64,000 bases of DNA from Leptospira bouyouniensis (GCF_004769525.1 NZ_RQFT01000010.1:233826-297825); one strand, 5' to 3'; numbered from the stretch's first letter, positions 40,748-50,926 are shown. The notes: generated from the sequence alone by a model not told the origin. Translations and numbers: made by a program.

Positions 40748-42919
40748 TCATTTCAGATATTTATTATAGCCAAATTCTAATTCCCGGATAATAAACTGTA
40801 TGTAATCCATTTGGTCACGGTCAGATTTATACAAACTCGCTTCTTTACGGTAGTATTCTGCCAATTGTGTGCGAAATAATATGGTACGAAAGTCTGATTT
40901 GGAGAGGATGAGTTCTTTTGATCGATTTTTTAATTGAATTGCTTCCGGGATCTTTATCACAACAGAAATTTGTAAAATCGCATGTTCAATCTCAGCTACA
41001 ATTTTATTGGAGTCTTTGTTTTTTTCTGAAGGTGATAATTGGAATTTGATATCTTCAACACAATCTTCTATATGATTGCGTAATCGTTTGTAATCGTAAA
41101 CCTTTTCGGCTATACTATTGAATTTTTTAGGGTAAATGAAACTTTCTGCAACCTTGGCAATGTTTAGTGATCTATTTTCTTTGGGAGACTCTAGTTTTGG
41201 TTTTTCAAAATTTTGTTTTGGTTTTCCATCCTTTCGATACAAATAACCTAAGATCAGTCCAAGAATAAAACTTACAAAAAATCCACTGGGTATGTATTCC
41301 AAAGAACCAATAAGGAGTGATACTACCGTTACAACAGATGCAAGTGTTAAAAAACTAAACACACCAATTGGAACATGGAACTTCTCTTGTAAGGCAGAAA
41401 ACGAAATTGAAGGTTCTTTTTTGTTCGTAGGAAGGTTTTGATTTTCTTCTTCCATGATTTCCTTCGATAGATCTTCTTTGTCGACGGATACATCGGAACG
41501 ATTTTTTAGAACCGTCCTGATTTGGTCGAGGATAGGAAGTTCATTTCGGTAATCCGCGCTTGTTTTTGCAAGTTTGAAGGTATTTTCTTCAACTTTGGAA
41601 AGATATTTTTGGTCGAGTGCGAATAATACATGAAAGTTTTCGTCTTTCATTTCCAAACATCCATAAGTATCAGAAAGAGTTTTGACAATTTTTTCTATGG
41701 CTCTTTTTTTTTCTAATTCTGAATTTATATTTAAAGTTTTGATTTCAGCGTATAAATTTAGTTTGGTGAGTGTCAGAGTGTTTTTTGTGTTTTCTTCTAT
41801 TTTTGTACTAAGTTGTTGGATCAGTGAAAATAATTCATCTTCTGCATCTTCTTTTTTTTGTTCTGTAAGGAATCGAGAAAGTTTATTTAAGATCGTGATA
41901 CTTTCTTGGATGCCATTTTTCACTCGCAAAGAATCTTCGCTTGTGAATAATTCAAATGGAAATTCTCCAAGTAAATTTGTAAATTCTTGGACCATTGGTT
42001 GGGTAAAATTTAAAAGTCCTTCCGTTTTCGTAGGAAGTTTTGTTTCCATTGTTTCTAACTTTTCTAAAAAACTTTCATATTTGTTTTCTTTTGCTAACCG
42101 TTTGAGATAAGGAAAGGCAAATTGTCTGAGGCCATCAAGTTGTACAGCTAAATGTTTGGAATATTCCGGATGGTGCGAACCATTAGGTAAAACAAAATGG
42201 TATCCAGGGACTACCTCAACTAGTTTCGCAGTTTCTTTGCCACGTGTCACAACATCGATAATAAAATCTTTGGTTGGTAAAGGACCAAAAGGTTCAATAC
42301 TTGATCGAAGGATAGATTCCAATTCGGATTCAAAACTAAGTTTGGTTGGGAAGAAATACACTTTTCCTTTTTGATCGGACCGAAGTAAAATGGATCCTGG
42401 ATTTTCTTCTTCTAATTGTAGATCGCGATTGGATCGATTTTTAAGTAAAGAATCCACCAAATCAATGCTATACTTAAAACAAGAACGTCGGAAAGGAACC
42501 ACATCTGTTTTTTCTTTCGATTGTGGTGAAATCATACTCAAGCGGAAAATAAGTTTTTGGTCCACTTGTAAAATAAAAGGATAAAAATAAACGACAGCTT
42601 CTTTGTTGTGTTCCGTAAGCCCTGCAAGTTCTTTTAATGCTTCTTTGATGGCGACATTCGTTTTATGAGCTTCTGTTAGTTGAACTTGTTTGGACAGAAG
42701 TTCTGGAATTGAATCCAATGTGAGAAAAAGCGTAGGTGTAATTTCAGCACTTCCATGCATTTCCAATCGTCTGTGCCGGACTCGTAATTCTTCCAAAATC
42801 GCTTGGGAAGTGAGGGAATAACTCGCTATGTTTTTGGGTAAGGAGATAAAATAAGATGGTTCGGAAACACTGCCTGTGAGTGGGCTTTCTGTTTCCCCTA
42901 GATCTGAAAATGGTTCCAA
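40748..42919 (-). CDS. Large membrane protein of unknown function, about 723 aa
   Basis: No family recognised. The first 500 residues are charged and helical with coiled-coil stretches. Two adjacent hydrophobic segments (FLTLASVVTVVSLLIG and GFFVSFILGLILGYL, about 520-565) form one membrane hairpin, and a basic C-terminal domain of about 140 residues follows. I choose a TTG at 42919 because AGCAGG lies 6 nt upstream; a TTG at 42967 lacks such a site. The topology of a big soluble domain on a TM hairpin suggests scaffold or trafficking, but that is only inference. Confidence 0.6.
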   Translation of the reverse strand: MEPFSDLGETESPLTGSVSEPSYFISLPKNIASYSLTSQAILEELRVRHRRLEMHGSAEITPTLFLTLDSIPELLSKQVQLTEAHKTNVAIKEALKELAGLTEHNKEAVVYFYPFILQVDQKLIFRLSMISPQSKEKTDVVPFRRSCFKYSIDLVDSLLKNRSNRDLQLEEENPGSILLRSDQKGKVYFFPTKLSFESELESILRSSIEPFGPLPTKDFIIDVVTRGKETAKLVEVVPGYHFVLPNGSHHPEYSKHLAVQLDGLRQFAFPYLKRLAKENKYESFLEKLETMETKLPTKTEGLLNFTQPMVQEFTNLLGEFPFELFTSEDSLRVKNGIQESITILNKLSRFLTEQKKEDAEDELFSLIQQLSTKIEENTKNTLTLTKLNLYAEIKTLNINSELEKKRAIEKIVKTLSDTYGCLEMKDENFHVLFALDQKYLSKVEENTFKLAKTSADYRNELPILDQIRTVLKNRSDVSVDKEDLSKEIMEEENQNLPTNKKEPSISFSALQEKFHVPIGVFSFLTLASVVTVVSLLIGSLEYIPSGFFVSFILGLILGYLYRKDGKPKQNFEKPKLESPKENRSLNIAKVAESFIYPKKFNSIAEKVYDYKRLRNHIEDCVEDIKFQLSPSEKNKDSNKIVAEIEHAILQISVVIKIPEAIQLKNRSKELILSKSDFRTILFRTQLAEYYRKEASLYKSDRDQMDYIQFIIRELEFGYNKYLK

Positions 42920-43013
42920 AATGTACCTGCTAAGACACAAGTTTACAGGAGATTTTCCCAAGAGCAAGAGAGAAAGTTGCGGGAATCTCTAGAAATGAAT
43001 AGAATTTCATGGA

Positions 43014-43028
43014 TCAGGAAATTCCTGA
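43014..43028. repeat. Short palindrome upstream of the chemoreceptor gene
   Basis: TCAGGAA-A-TTCCTGA, 7-bp arms with a 1-nt centre, overlapped by a second pair, GAATTTC and GAAATTC. It lies in the roughly 275-bp divergent spacer between the large membrane protein and the chemoreceptor and could be an operator. Confidence 0.4.
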
Positions 43029-43194
43029 AGTCCCAACAAAATTCCTTGGATCATATCGTATTGTCGTTAAAATAACCAAGTGATAGTGGGACATCTGCGA
43101 AAGTAGAATATAGTAAATGGGATAAATTGGAAAATGATGTTCCATACAAAATTTATTAACTGGTATTTTTATCGAGTGATGCGTCTTATAGTAT

Positions 43195-44739
43195 ATGGAT
43201 TTAAGATTGGCAGCGGTTCTTCTAGAACGCCAAAAGAAAGTTGATACATTTTTTGTTTGGGCTATTTTTGCTCACATTCCCCTCGTTCTGTTACTCTCTC
43301 TAGGTTACGGTGCAACCTTAGTTGTTACTTCTTCTGCTGTTCTCATTACAGTATTATCGTTTTTATTTTACAAATTCTTTCGCGGAAGTTTTTTCTTAAG
43401 AGCTTGGAATGGAGCCGCTCTTATGTTATTTAGTGCTCTTCTCATCCAAGCTCAATTTGGCCGAATTGAAATGCATTTTCATGTTTTCAGTGCACTTGCG
43501 ATTTTGTTTGTTTATGAGGATTGGCGAGTTTTACTCGTTGCTGCATTAACAATTGCAATACATCACTTGGTTGGTAACTACTTGCAAGAGTTTGGCGTAA
43601 CTCTTTTTGATACAAAGATAATTGTTTATAGTTATGGTACAGGTTTAGAAATTGTCATCACACATGCGTTATTTGTTGTGATGGAAACTGGAATTTTGAT
43701 TTATTTTTCTTTTTTATCAGTAAAAGATTTAAGAATACAAATTGAGACCCAAACAAACTTGGAGACTGTCATGGCTGGTGTTACAGCCGCCATTGATGAA
43801 GTATCTCATGAGACAAAGATGTACTTGGAAAACTCGAATCAAATTGCAAAAGCAGTTCGAGAATTCGAATCCTCGTTCCAAAACCAATCCTCTTCCATCG
43901 AAGCAATTTCAGCTGCGACAGAAGAAACCACTGCTTCTAGCCAATTGATTTTAGAAGGTAGCAACAGGCAAATCAAAGAAGTCAAAACAGTGGAAGAGTT
44001 AAATCGAAATTTATTCAATATGAACGAAGGATTTGTGAAATCATTAGAAGTGATGCGTTCCAAAATCCAAGAATCTGCTGAAAGTGTCAAAAAAACAGAA
44101 ACAGAATTTTCAACATTGTACCAATCAATGGAAGTTGCTGTTGATGATTCTGAAAAAATGGAAGAGATCTTGGATTTAATTTCAGACATTGCAGAAAAAG
44201 TCAACTTGCTCTCGTTAAACGCATCAATTGAAGCGGCAAGAGCAGGTGATGCTGGAAGAGGATTTGCAGTAGTGGCATCCGAGATATCAAAACTTGCTGA
44301 TTCCACGGCAGAAGCAACAAAGAACATTTCTACGATCTCAGGAAAAATAAAGTCTGCGATCCAAATCAGCTTCAAACAATCCAATCAAATCAACCAAACT
44401 GTACAAGGGTTTGTGAAATCAATTTTGTCTTCAGAAGCAGGTATGGGAGAGTTAACAGAGAAAATTTCAGGAACTCTATCTGCTTTTGAGAAACAAGAGA
44501 ATGCTCTCACAACATTGGATCAAATTGCTCAAGAAATGCAACTTTCTAGCAAAGAACAATCAACTAGTATGATCGAAATTTCAAATTCGATTATGGATTT
44601 GAATTTAAAAACACAAACCAATTTGAATACTAGTTCTGAAATGATTTCCTTTATTGATAAAGGGAATGTAATATTTGAAAACTTAAAAGAATCAGTTGAA
44701 ACACTTTCTGCAATGATTGGTGATGAAAAAACTGTTTAA
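43195..44739 (+). CDS. Methyl-accepting chemotaxis protein with six-TM sensor region
   Basis: 514 aa. Residues 1-190 form about six TM helices instead of the common periplasmic sensor. This part has clustered histidines ([20 protein letters not shown]), which could bind metal or haem. The cytoplasmic part is a full signalling domain with the hairpin tip [21 protein letters not shown] (about 336-356) that contacts CheA and CheW. No HAMP is obvious. The 3' end overlaps the SCO-like gene by 17 bp, implying a joint function, perhaps redox or metal sensing. Confidence 0.87.
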   Translation: MDLRLAAVLLERQKKVDTFFVWAIFAHIPLVLLLSLGYGATLVVTSSAVLITVLSFLFYKFFRGSFFLRAWNGAALMLFSALLIQAQFGRIEMHFHVFSALAILFVYEDWRVLLVAALTIAIHHLVGNYLQEFGVTLFDTKIIVYSYGTGLEIVITHALFVVMETGILIYFSFLSVKDLRIQIETQTNLETVMAGVTAAIDEVSHETKMYLENSNQIAKAVREFESSFQNQSSSIEAISAATEETTASSQLILEGSNRQIKEVKTVEELNRNLFNMNEGFVKSLEVMRSKIQESAESVKKTETEFSTLYQSMEVAVDDSEKMEEILDLISDIAEKVNLLSLNASIEAARAGDAGRGFAVVASEISKLADSTAEATKNISTISGKIKSAIQISFKQSNQINQTVQGFVKSILSSEAGMGELTEKISGTLSAFEKQENALTTLDQIAQEMQLSSKEQSTSMIEISNSIMDLNLKTQTNLNTSSEMISFIDKGNVIFENLKESVETLSAMIGDEKTV

Positions 44740-45295
44740 TGGAAGGAAACAACTCATTTTATGTTTCCTTGTAGTGATTTTTTGTTTAGCTCTAAGTTCC
44801 TTTATCCATTTTGTTTCTAGTTCGTACCGAAAAATTCCATGTGAACTTTGCCAGGTATCATTTCAATCCGAGCCTAAATCCAATTGGATTCTCATTTATC
44901 CTGGGTTAGTTGGATGTGGAAAAAAATGTCCAATGGCTCTCGAAGCATTACGTCAGTTTCGGGAAAGGTTTCCTAATACAAATTTCAGTTTTTACTTCTT
45001 AATAACTGATCCTAAGGAATCAGAAGAGGCTATTTCGAATTACTTAAAGTACTATGAGGTTTCCCTTTCCATTAAAGCACTTCGTCCCCAATCGGAATCT
45101 GAAATCAAAATGTATAGAAGGTTAGGTGCATATTTGCCGGAACATCCGGAATTAAAGCGAAGGGATGAACATGGGACTCAATTTTTTCTCATCCCACCAA
45201 ATAGAACTGAAGTATATGCACTTCCCAAACTTGAAGAAAAAGATTGGATCCAAATCCAATCAGAAATTAGATCTCAATCTCACATGACCCTTTAG
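44723..45295 (+). CDS. SCO1/SenC-like thioredoxin-fold protein
   Basis: 191 aa with an N-terminal membrane anchor (about 10-32). The thioredoxin-fold core carries [10 protein letters not shown] (Cys65, Cys69) and [11 protein letters not shown] (His150), the CxxxC plus His set of SCO copper-binding proteins. An extra CELC pair lies right after the anchor. SCO proteins deliver copper to cytochrome oxidase or act as thiol oxidoreductases. The ATG at 44723 lies within the end of the chemoreceptor gene. The 3' end overlaps convergent speD by TTAG. Confidence 0.72.
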   Translation: MKKLFNGRKQLILCFLVVIFCLALSSFIHFVSSSYRKIPCELCQVSFQSEPKSNWILIYPGLVGCGKKCPMALEALRQFRERFPNTNFSFYFLITDPKESEEAISNYLKYYEVSLSIKALRPQSESEIKMYRRLGAYLPEHPELKRRDEHGTQFFLIPPNRTEVYALPKLEEKDWIQIQSEIRSQSHMTL

Positions 45296-46053
45296 TGGAT
45301 CATGTGATACACTTCCTTCATTTCTTCTCTGAGCAGTTTCATTTTGTTTGGAACATCGGGGTGGGAAATGTCTTCTGGATTGAGTAGATAATTTTCTGGT
45401 CCAAGTTCCCTGATCATCATCTTTGTCTGCCAAGTATTGTCTTGAGGCATGTTGATGTCAGAAAGATATGTATAATTTCTTTTGATTTCAGGTTTGATAA
45501 AATCGAGAATGGAATTGAAGTGATGGTCGTTATAAATTTTCCTTCCATCTGCCAATCGAGTGTAACCTCGTACGACGTAATCGATATAGACTACGTCACA
45601 TTCAAAGGCTTCAAATAAAAAATTGATCGAGTCAAGAGGGATAATTTCTCCACAAGTAGAAATGTCAATGTCCACTCGAAAGGAACAAATACCATCAGGA
45701 TCGGCTGCATCTGGGTAGGTGTGGACGGTGATATGAGATTTGTCAAGGTGCATGCTGACCTGAGCACTAGGAATGGGATTTCCACCACCTTTTACATCGC
45801 TCATTAGGACCATAGCTGATGCCCCTACAGGATCATAATCCTGTGCGGAAACAGATAGGATATTGGCATCAATTCGTTTTACGATCTCTTTTGAAATCTC
45901 TGTAATTTTACTCGCATTGTACTTATCATGGATATAACTTACATATCTACCTTTTTGATCGTCATCGAGAGTGATGCAAAAATCGTAGAGGTTAAAACTC
46001 AAAACTTTTGTCAGATTGTTGAAACCGGAAAGTTTGATTTTTTCTTTATCCAT
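45292..46053 (-). CDS. speD: S-adenosylmethionine decarboxylase proenzyme (E. coli-type SpeD)
   Basis: 253 aa, matching the longer enterobacterial-type enzyme. The self-processing site is Lys105-Ser106 in HLDKSHITVHTYP, giving the pyruvoyl group, and ISTCGEIIPL and YVVRGYTR are conserved. It produces decarboxylated AdoMet for spermidine synthesis. No speE is in the window. It diverges from the GH13 gene across an 81-bp spacer. Confidence 0.95.
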   Translation of the reverse strand: MDKEKIKLSGFNNLTKVLSFNLYDFCITLDDDQKGRYVSYIHDKYNASKITEISKEIVKRIDANILSVSAQDYDPVGASAMVLMSDVKGGGNPIPSAQVSMHLDKSHITVHTYPDAADPDGICSFRVDIDISTCGEIIPLDSINFLFEAFECDVVYIDYVVRGYTRLADGRKIYNDHHFNSILDFIKPEIKRNYTYLSDINMPQDNTWQTKMMIRELGPENYLLNPEDISHPDVPNKMKLLREEMKEVYHMIH

Positions 46054-46134
46054 TGCTACCTGCTTGTATAAAGAACAGAAATTCGGTGATTAGGTAAGAA
46101 GCAACTGAAATAACAAAGGGGTTTTAGAAAAGTA

Positions 46135-47778
46135 ATGGAAAACAAGATGGAATGGTGGAAACAAACTTCAATTTATCAAATTTACCCTTGGTCGTTTCAG
46201 GATTCGAACGGGGACGGGATTGGTGATTTAAAGGGAATTCTCAGACGTTTGGATGAGATCCAAGATTTAGGAGTGGAAACCATTTGGTTTTCTCCATTTT
46301 ACAAGAGTCCTGGCGAAGATTTCGGTTATGATATTTCTGACTATACCTCCATTGATCCACGGTTTGGAACAATGGAAGATTGTGACCGTCTCATAAAAGA
46401 AATCCATAAACGTAAGATGCGAGTGGTCCTTGATATGGTGATGAATCATACCTCAGACAAACACCCATGGTTTTTGGATTCGAAATCATCGACAAATAGT
46501 CCAAAACGCGATTTTTACATTTGGAGAAAAGGTACTAAAAAAACTCCCAATAATTGGATCTCAATGGTTGGGAAATCAGGATGGAATTATGATCCAAATA
46601 CTCAAGAATACTATTATAGTAATTTTTTATCCTTCCAACCCGATCTCAATTATCGAAATCCAAAGGTCAAACAGGCCATGTTTGGAGTTCTTGATTTCTG
46701 GCTAAAAAAGGGAGTGGATGGATTTCGCCTGGATATCTTCAATTCTATTTATAAAGATGAAAATTTCCGTGATAATCCATTTAGCTTACGATTTTTTCCA
46801 ACACCAGATAACCACGATGAGGCGTTCTTCCAGAAAAAACAATTTAACCTTAATCTTCCTGAATCTTTTTCATTTGCTAAAGAAGTAAGGAAACATATTT
46901 CGAAATACAAACAAAAACCATTTCTCATTGGAGAAGTGAGTGGTTCTGACAATGTTCTCAAATCTTTTTTAGGAGAGAAAGCTGATGGACTTAATTTAGT
47001 ATTTCAGTTCGAACTCATTCATTTTAAATACAAGGCAAAGTTTTTTAAAAACTTACTCGAGAAAAATGAATCCATTTTTCCAAATCCATACACTCCAACC
47101 TATGTTTTAGGGAACCATGACCAAAGGCGTTACATAGATCGGTTAGGTGGAGATATACGAAAAGCAAAACTACTGGTTTGTTTCCAATTTATGGCAAGGG
47201 GAGTTCCAATTGTATACTATGGTGAAGAAATTGGATTGAAAGAAGGTCGAATCTCGAATTTTTCCGGAAAAGATCCTATCGCAAAAATGAATCGATTTGT
47301 TCCTTTGTTTCTATCGAACTTACTTGGTATTTACATCAATCGAGATAATTGTCGTTTACCTATGTTATGGGATGATTCAAACAATGGTGGTTTCACCGAT
47401 GGAAATCCATGGTTACCCGTTGGAACGATTGTGAAGGAAAATACTGTCAAGAGTCAAAAAAATGATCCGAATTCTTTATGGAATCACTACCAAACACTTT
47501 TTCATTTGCGTAAAAAATATGATGTGATTCGAGAAGGGAGTCTCGAGACAATTCCTACGGATCATGAAGATGTATTGTGTTTCAAACGAACCAATCAGAA
47601 ACACACAATCATTGTGTATTTGAACTTTGGAGACAAAGAAGAGAGTTTGTTTCAAAAAGAAAAAGGGAAACCTATGTATGCCTTTGGTGGTGCCGCTGTG
47701 GATGGTGAAATTTTTCGCTTACCTGCACATTCAGGTTTGATATTTGAAATCTTAGAGAATAAATCCTCAAAGAAGTAA
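46135..47778 (+). CDS. GH13 alpha-glucosidase / oligo-1,6-glucosidase-like enzyme
   Basis: 547-aa cytoplasmic GH13 enzyme of the oligo-1,6-glucosidase/trehalose-hydrolase branch. Seen: WKQTSIYQIYPWSFQDSNGD, DMVMNHTS (region I), GFRLDIFN with the nucleophile Asp, FLIGEVSG with the acid Glu, and GNHDQRR. It probably cleaves short alpha-glucosides. Start at 46135, or at a second ATG four codons later. The 3' end overlaps the convergent STAS gene by 12 bp. It is more complete than the GH13 protein at 1895. Confidence 0.88.
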   Translation: MENKMEWWKQTSIYQIYPWSFQDSNGDGIGDLKGILRRLDEIQDLGVETIWFSPFYKSPGEDFGYDISDYTSIDPRFGTMEDCDRLIKEIHKRKMRVVLDMVMNHTSDKHPWFLDSKSSTNSPKRDFYIWRKGTKKTPNNWISMVGKSGWNYDPNTQEYYYSNFLSFQPDLNYRNPKVKQAMFGVLDFWLKKGVDGFRLDIFNSIYKDENFRDNPFSLRFFPTPDNHDEAFFQKKQFNLNLPESFSFAKEVRKHISKYKQKPFLIGEVSGSDNVLKSFLGEKADGLNLVFQFELIHFKYKAKFFKNLLEKNESIFPNPYTPTYVLGNHDQRRYIDRLGGDIRKAKLLVCFQFMARGVPIVYYGEEIGLKEGRISNFSGKDPIAKMNRFVPLFLSNLLGIYINRDNCRLPMLWDDSNNGGFTDGNPWLPVGTIVKENTVKSQKNDPNSLWNHYQTLFHLRKKYDVIREGSLETIPTDHEDVLCFKRTNQKHTIIVYLNFGDKEESLFQKEKGKPMYAFGGAAVDGEIFRLPAHSGLIFEILENKSSKK

Positions 47779-48060
47779 GTGATCTCTTAAATTTAGAATT
47801 TTTAAGATTTTTTGGATCTGCGGTTTTACATTGATAAGGAAAAGCCGCACTCCTTGTTTTTTAAACATTACTTTTTTGTATAAAAGTAATCCTAAAACGG
47901 CAGAGGAAACTTCTTCTACATTTGAAAAGTCTAGATAGATCAAACTTTCTCCTGCAAGAAAAAGTTTTGTCATGTCTTCTTCTAAACCTTGGGCTGAATA
48001 TAAATCTAAACGATTGCTTTGAATTCGGTAACTTTTCTCTCTTGTTAATTCCGTAACCAT
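47767..48060 (-). CDS. Single-domain STAS protein
   Basis: 97-aa STAS (anti-sigma-factor antagonist-like) domain. YLDFSNVEEVSSAVLGLLL matches the beta-strand and helix where the phosphorylatable serine lies. GAGGG is 5 nt before the ATG at 48060, better than an upstream start at 48093. No anti-sigma kinase or phosphatase is adjacent, so the partner is unknown. It overlaps the GH13 gene at the 3' end. Confidence 0.75.
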   Translation of the reverse strand: MVTELTREKSYRIQSNRLDLYSAQGLEEDMTKLFLAGESLIYLDFSNVEEVSSAVLGLLLYKKVMFKKQGVRLFLINVKPQIQKILKILNLRDHLLL

Positions 48061-48180
48061 TTTGACCCTCACAGAAAGATCTACGGAATCCAATCAAAAT
48101 ACCTTAGGCTTCATCCAAAAAAATGACGGTAAAGTTTTTGATTTGGATCTTGTTTTTTTGATCATTTCACTAAAGTTCCG

Positions 48181-48939
48181 TTAGGGATGGATATGGGAAT
48201 TTCTTCCTTTGGATCCAAAAAATAAACGGTGTGACTCTTTCCATTGGTGCCACTTGATTGAAATCAAATCCCAAAGAAAATAAAAGATTACACCTGAATC
48301 CAATTTGGAATGACCCCAGGTACGTAAACCGAATGTATATCCAATCTCCGCGATTTTGTCTGTTTTAACCACACCTAATATTTCAAATAAAATTTTGTAA
48401 CCACGAGGGTGGATTTTATCCTTTGTATCCAAATAAATCGATTTTGAAATACCAAAGAAACCACTCATAGGATCTGAAATTTTGACGGGGAATAACCATT
48501 CAGAAATCTTTGTTGCAAATAAACTTGCGAACTTACGTAGGATTGGAAAATTTCCATAACCTCCATCTTGGCTTCGTCGTGTTGCGACAACGATATCGTT
48601 TTCTTTTAGTAAACGAATTACATCTGGAATTTTAGAGTAGTCATGTTGGAAATCTGCATCTACGACAACAAACTGAACACCAGAAGCTTTGTCGTAACCA
48701 AAAGTAACAGCAGAACTTAAACCCTTTTCTGTGGTTCGAACAAAAGGTTTGATTCGTGTATCATATTTGGCCAATACTTTTGCGACTTCGAATGTCCCAT
48801 CGGGAGAGTTATCGTCTACGATGATAATTTCAAAGGGAAGAGATGCTTTCTCTAAGATATTGGTTATTGTTTCAATGCAGTTTCTTATATTACCTGCTTC
48901 ATTATAAGTAGGGAGTATTATACTTGTTAAATCTTTCAT
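48181..48939 (-). CDS. GT2 family glycosyltransferase, polyprenyl-phosphate sugar synthase type
   Basis: 252 aa of GT-A fold: SIILPTYNEAGNI, the nucleotide-binding IIVDDNSPDG (Asp42-Asp43), and VVVDADFQHD as the DxD element. Layout matches dolichol-phosphate mannose synthases (DPM1-like) without TM helices. It would make a polyprenyl-phosphate-linked sugar, which the GT39 enzyme two genes upstream could use. Last gene of that operon, 25 bp after the Cys-rich gene. Confidence 0.85.
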   Translation of the reverse strand: MKDLTSIILPTYNEAGNIRNCIETITNILEKASLPFEIIIVDDNSPDGTFEVAKVLAKYDTRIKPFVRTTEKGLSSAVTFGYDKASGVQFVVVDADFQHDYSKIPDVIRLLKENDIVVATRRSQDGGYGNFPILRKFASLFATKISEWLFPVKISDPMSGFFGISKSIYLDTKDKIHPRGYKILFEILGVVKTDKIAEIGYTFGLRTWGHSKLDSGVIFYFLWDLISIKWHQWKESHRLFFGSKGRNSHIHP

Positions 48940-48964
48940 GACCGGTCATTCAACTTTTTATTAA

Positions 48965-49279
48965 TTAAAAAAGCCCCTTTGTTAAATTTTTAATACAGGT
49001 TTCTCCTGCTTGGCAGGAATTGAGAATAGAACTAGAACATCCATCGAACAATTGGTATTGTTTTGTACAGAGGATTTCGCAGGCGAATTGTAGAAGTTTC
49101 GGATCTTGTTGTTTTTTTTGTTCTTCACTCAAACAACGATTCATCTTCTCACACATATATTTACATTGTGGTGCTTCACTTGAGGATACTTTCTGTCCAA
49201 ATTTAGGAAGGTTATTTTTTGACAAATCCCAAATCGTCACTGAGAATAAGAGTAGGACAAGGATCCCATATTTTTTCAT
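48965..49279 (-). CDS. Small cysteine-rich exported protein
   Basis: 104 aa. An N-terminal hydrophobic segment (YGILVLLLFSVTIW) acts as signal or anchor, and eight cysteines follow (about 39, 43, 49, 67, 71, 81, 89, 95) with two CxxxC pairs that suggest two helical hairpins held by disulfides. AAGGAGG stands ideally before the ATG at 49279, which overlaps the GT39 stop by 4 bp. It is coupled to two glycosyltransferases, so an envelope role is inferred. Confidence 0.75.
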   Translation of the reverse strand: MKKYGILVLLLFSVTIWDLSKNNLPKFGQKVSSSEAPQCKYMCEKMNRCLSEEQKKQQDPKLLQFACEILCTKQYQLFDGCSSSILNSCQAGETCIKNLTKGLF

Positions 49280-50883
49280 TTGAGACCTCCTTTTTTCCAC
49301 AATGAAATTTCTGATTGAAATTTCTCTTTATCCATCTTTAAGATAGATCGAAACAACATTCTAGAATTCAATTGTAAGTGTTGTTTCCAATGATACCAAT
49401 CGTTAACTTTTTCAAAATCTTTTGGTAGTGTTGCACCCACATAATTAATTAGATATTTTGTATTTCTGCAGTTTTCTTCAATTGTTAAGGGAAGTGCAAA
49501 TTGTACCTTTGTATCAATTAATTTGTTTTGTACGTCCATTGCAGTCCATGGATTTTCGGCAACCACACAAATGGAATTGTTTTCAACTCCATTTGTTACT
49601 TCTTTTAAGTCGGGGTCTGACATTGGCTTCAATAGAAAGAATATTATCAGTGGGAGGAGAAAGATTTGTGCAAATAAAATAGCTCTCCATTTGAAGTTTT
49701 TGTTTTGGAAAAACCAAATAGAGCTGGTTAACATTAAAATTCCCAAAATTGAAAATATAAAGAGAAAAGGTAATCGAAGGATGATCGATATAAGTGTTAA
49801 AAGAAAATAGGCAATCAAAATTGTAAATTGATTCGTATTTGTCGTAAGGAGTGATTCCCATTTTACATTTAACATTGGGGGAAGTAAGAATAAAAAACTG
49901 ATGAATGGAGTTACATAATAAGGATCTTTTCTGTTTGGGAGAAGGTGCAAAGTAGTGACCAAAAGAAAAAATACGAAGAACGTTATTACATAACTTTGGT
50001 GTTTTGTTTGGATTTGTTTTTGAATGTACTTTGAAATCAATTGGAAAAACACAATCGTAAAAGGAACCGTATACAAAAGCCAGCCAAACCATATGCGAAT
50101 ACCTGATTGGTTTGTTGCATAAAATTTACCTATGTTTTCAGTGATAAAGAAAAATCGAAGGAGATCTTTTCCCGAAGGGACATTGAAATATAAATATAAA
50201 ATCCAAAAAATTGGTATCAGAAGAGTGAATACAAACGAAACAATAATGAATTTTTCTTTGATGATTCGATTCCATAGGATTGTAAGTTTTCCATTTCGAA
50301 ACCGAATCACGTTTACGTAAAAATAACTTACGAGAAATAATAAAATATAAACATGTAGGATTGGTCCTTTTAATAAATAACCAATGCCTGATATAAAACT
50401 TCCTATGAGCAGATAATGAGCTTTATCGGTTCTTTTATACTGATAGAAAGAATAAAAGTAGAAAAGCAAAAAGAAAACCATCGCTCCTTCCATCATCAGA
50501 AGTCCAAAAAACTTCAACGATAAAAAGGAAAAACCAAATAAAGTCGCGGTCAGTAATGATTCTGTTTTGGAATTACGAATGAGATATACCAAATTGTAAA
50601 TGAGTATTAAACTACCAATTCCAAATAAAACAGAAACCATACGTTCTGAAGCATAACTCACTCCAAAAATTTGGTCTGTAATCATTCCCAACCAGAATAG
50701 CAGCGGAGGTTTGTAAGGGTTTGGCAAACCTGATAAACTTGGAATAAGGTAACTACCATTTTCCAAACTTTCGCGTATGGAACGAATGTGCATGATTTCA
50801 TCCCCTTGAGGGAATGGGGCATCTGGCGAGCCGAGTAAAGCTCCAAAAATGAACAGTAACAATACAAAAAGAAAGTAAACCAT
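49276..50883 (-). CDS. GT39/ArnT-like membrane glycosyltransferase
   Basis: About 535 aa with roughly eleven TM helices. The first periplasmic loop has PQGDEIMH (Asp28-Glu29), the acidic pair of PMT/ArnT-type GT-C enzymes, followed by SGLPNPYKPPLLFW. These transfer sugars from polyprenyl phosphate to lipid A or protein. The ATG at 50883 has GAGTGG 5 nt upstream, better than the GTG at 50892. First gene of an operon with the Cys-rich and GT2 genes; a perfect palindrome lies 30 bp upstream. Confidence 0.82.
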   Translation of the reverse strand: MVYFLFVLLLFIFGALLGSPDAPFPQGDEIMHIRSIRESLENGSYLIPSLSGLPNPYKPPLLFWLGMITDQIFGVSYASERMVSVLFGIGSLILIYNLVYLIRNSKTESLLTATLFGFSFLSLKFFGLLMMEGAMVFFLLFYFYSFYQYKRTDKAHYLLIGSFISGIGYLLKGPILHVYILLFLVSYFYVNVIRFRNGKLTILWNRIIKEKFIIVSFVFTLLIPIFWILYLYFNVPSGKDLLRFFFITENIGKFYATNQSGIRIWFGWLLYTVPFTIVFFQLISKYIQKQIQTKHQSYVITFFVFFLLVTTLHLLPNRKDPYYVTPFISFLFLLPPMLNVKWESLLTTNTNQFTILIAYFLLTLISIILRLPFLFIFSILGILMLTSSIWFFQNKNFKWRAILFAQIFLLPLIIFFLLKPMSDPDLKEVTNGVENNSICVVAENPWTAMDVQNKLIDTKVQFALPLTIEENCRNTKYLINYVGATLPKDFEKVNDWYHWKQHLQLNSRMLFRSILKMDKEKFQSEISLWKKGGLK

Positions 50884-50912
50884 AAATGCCACTCTAGTCC
50901 ATAAACAAAGAT

Positions 50913-50926
50913 ACTGACTAGTCAGT
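50913..50926. promoter_or_regulatory. Perfect 14-bp palindrome upstream of the GT39 operon
   Basis: ACTGACTAGTCAGT, symmetric throughout, ends 30 bp before the GT39 start. Its shape is that of TetR-family operators. No regulator gene is adjacent. Confidence 0.5.

Noticed and set aside
42920..42967. Longer N terminus of the large membrane protein
   Set aside because: The upstream TTG has no ribosome site, while the TTG at 42919 has AGCAGG at proper distance.
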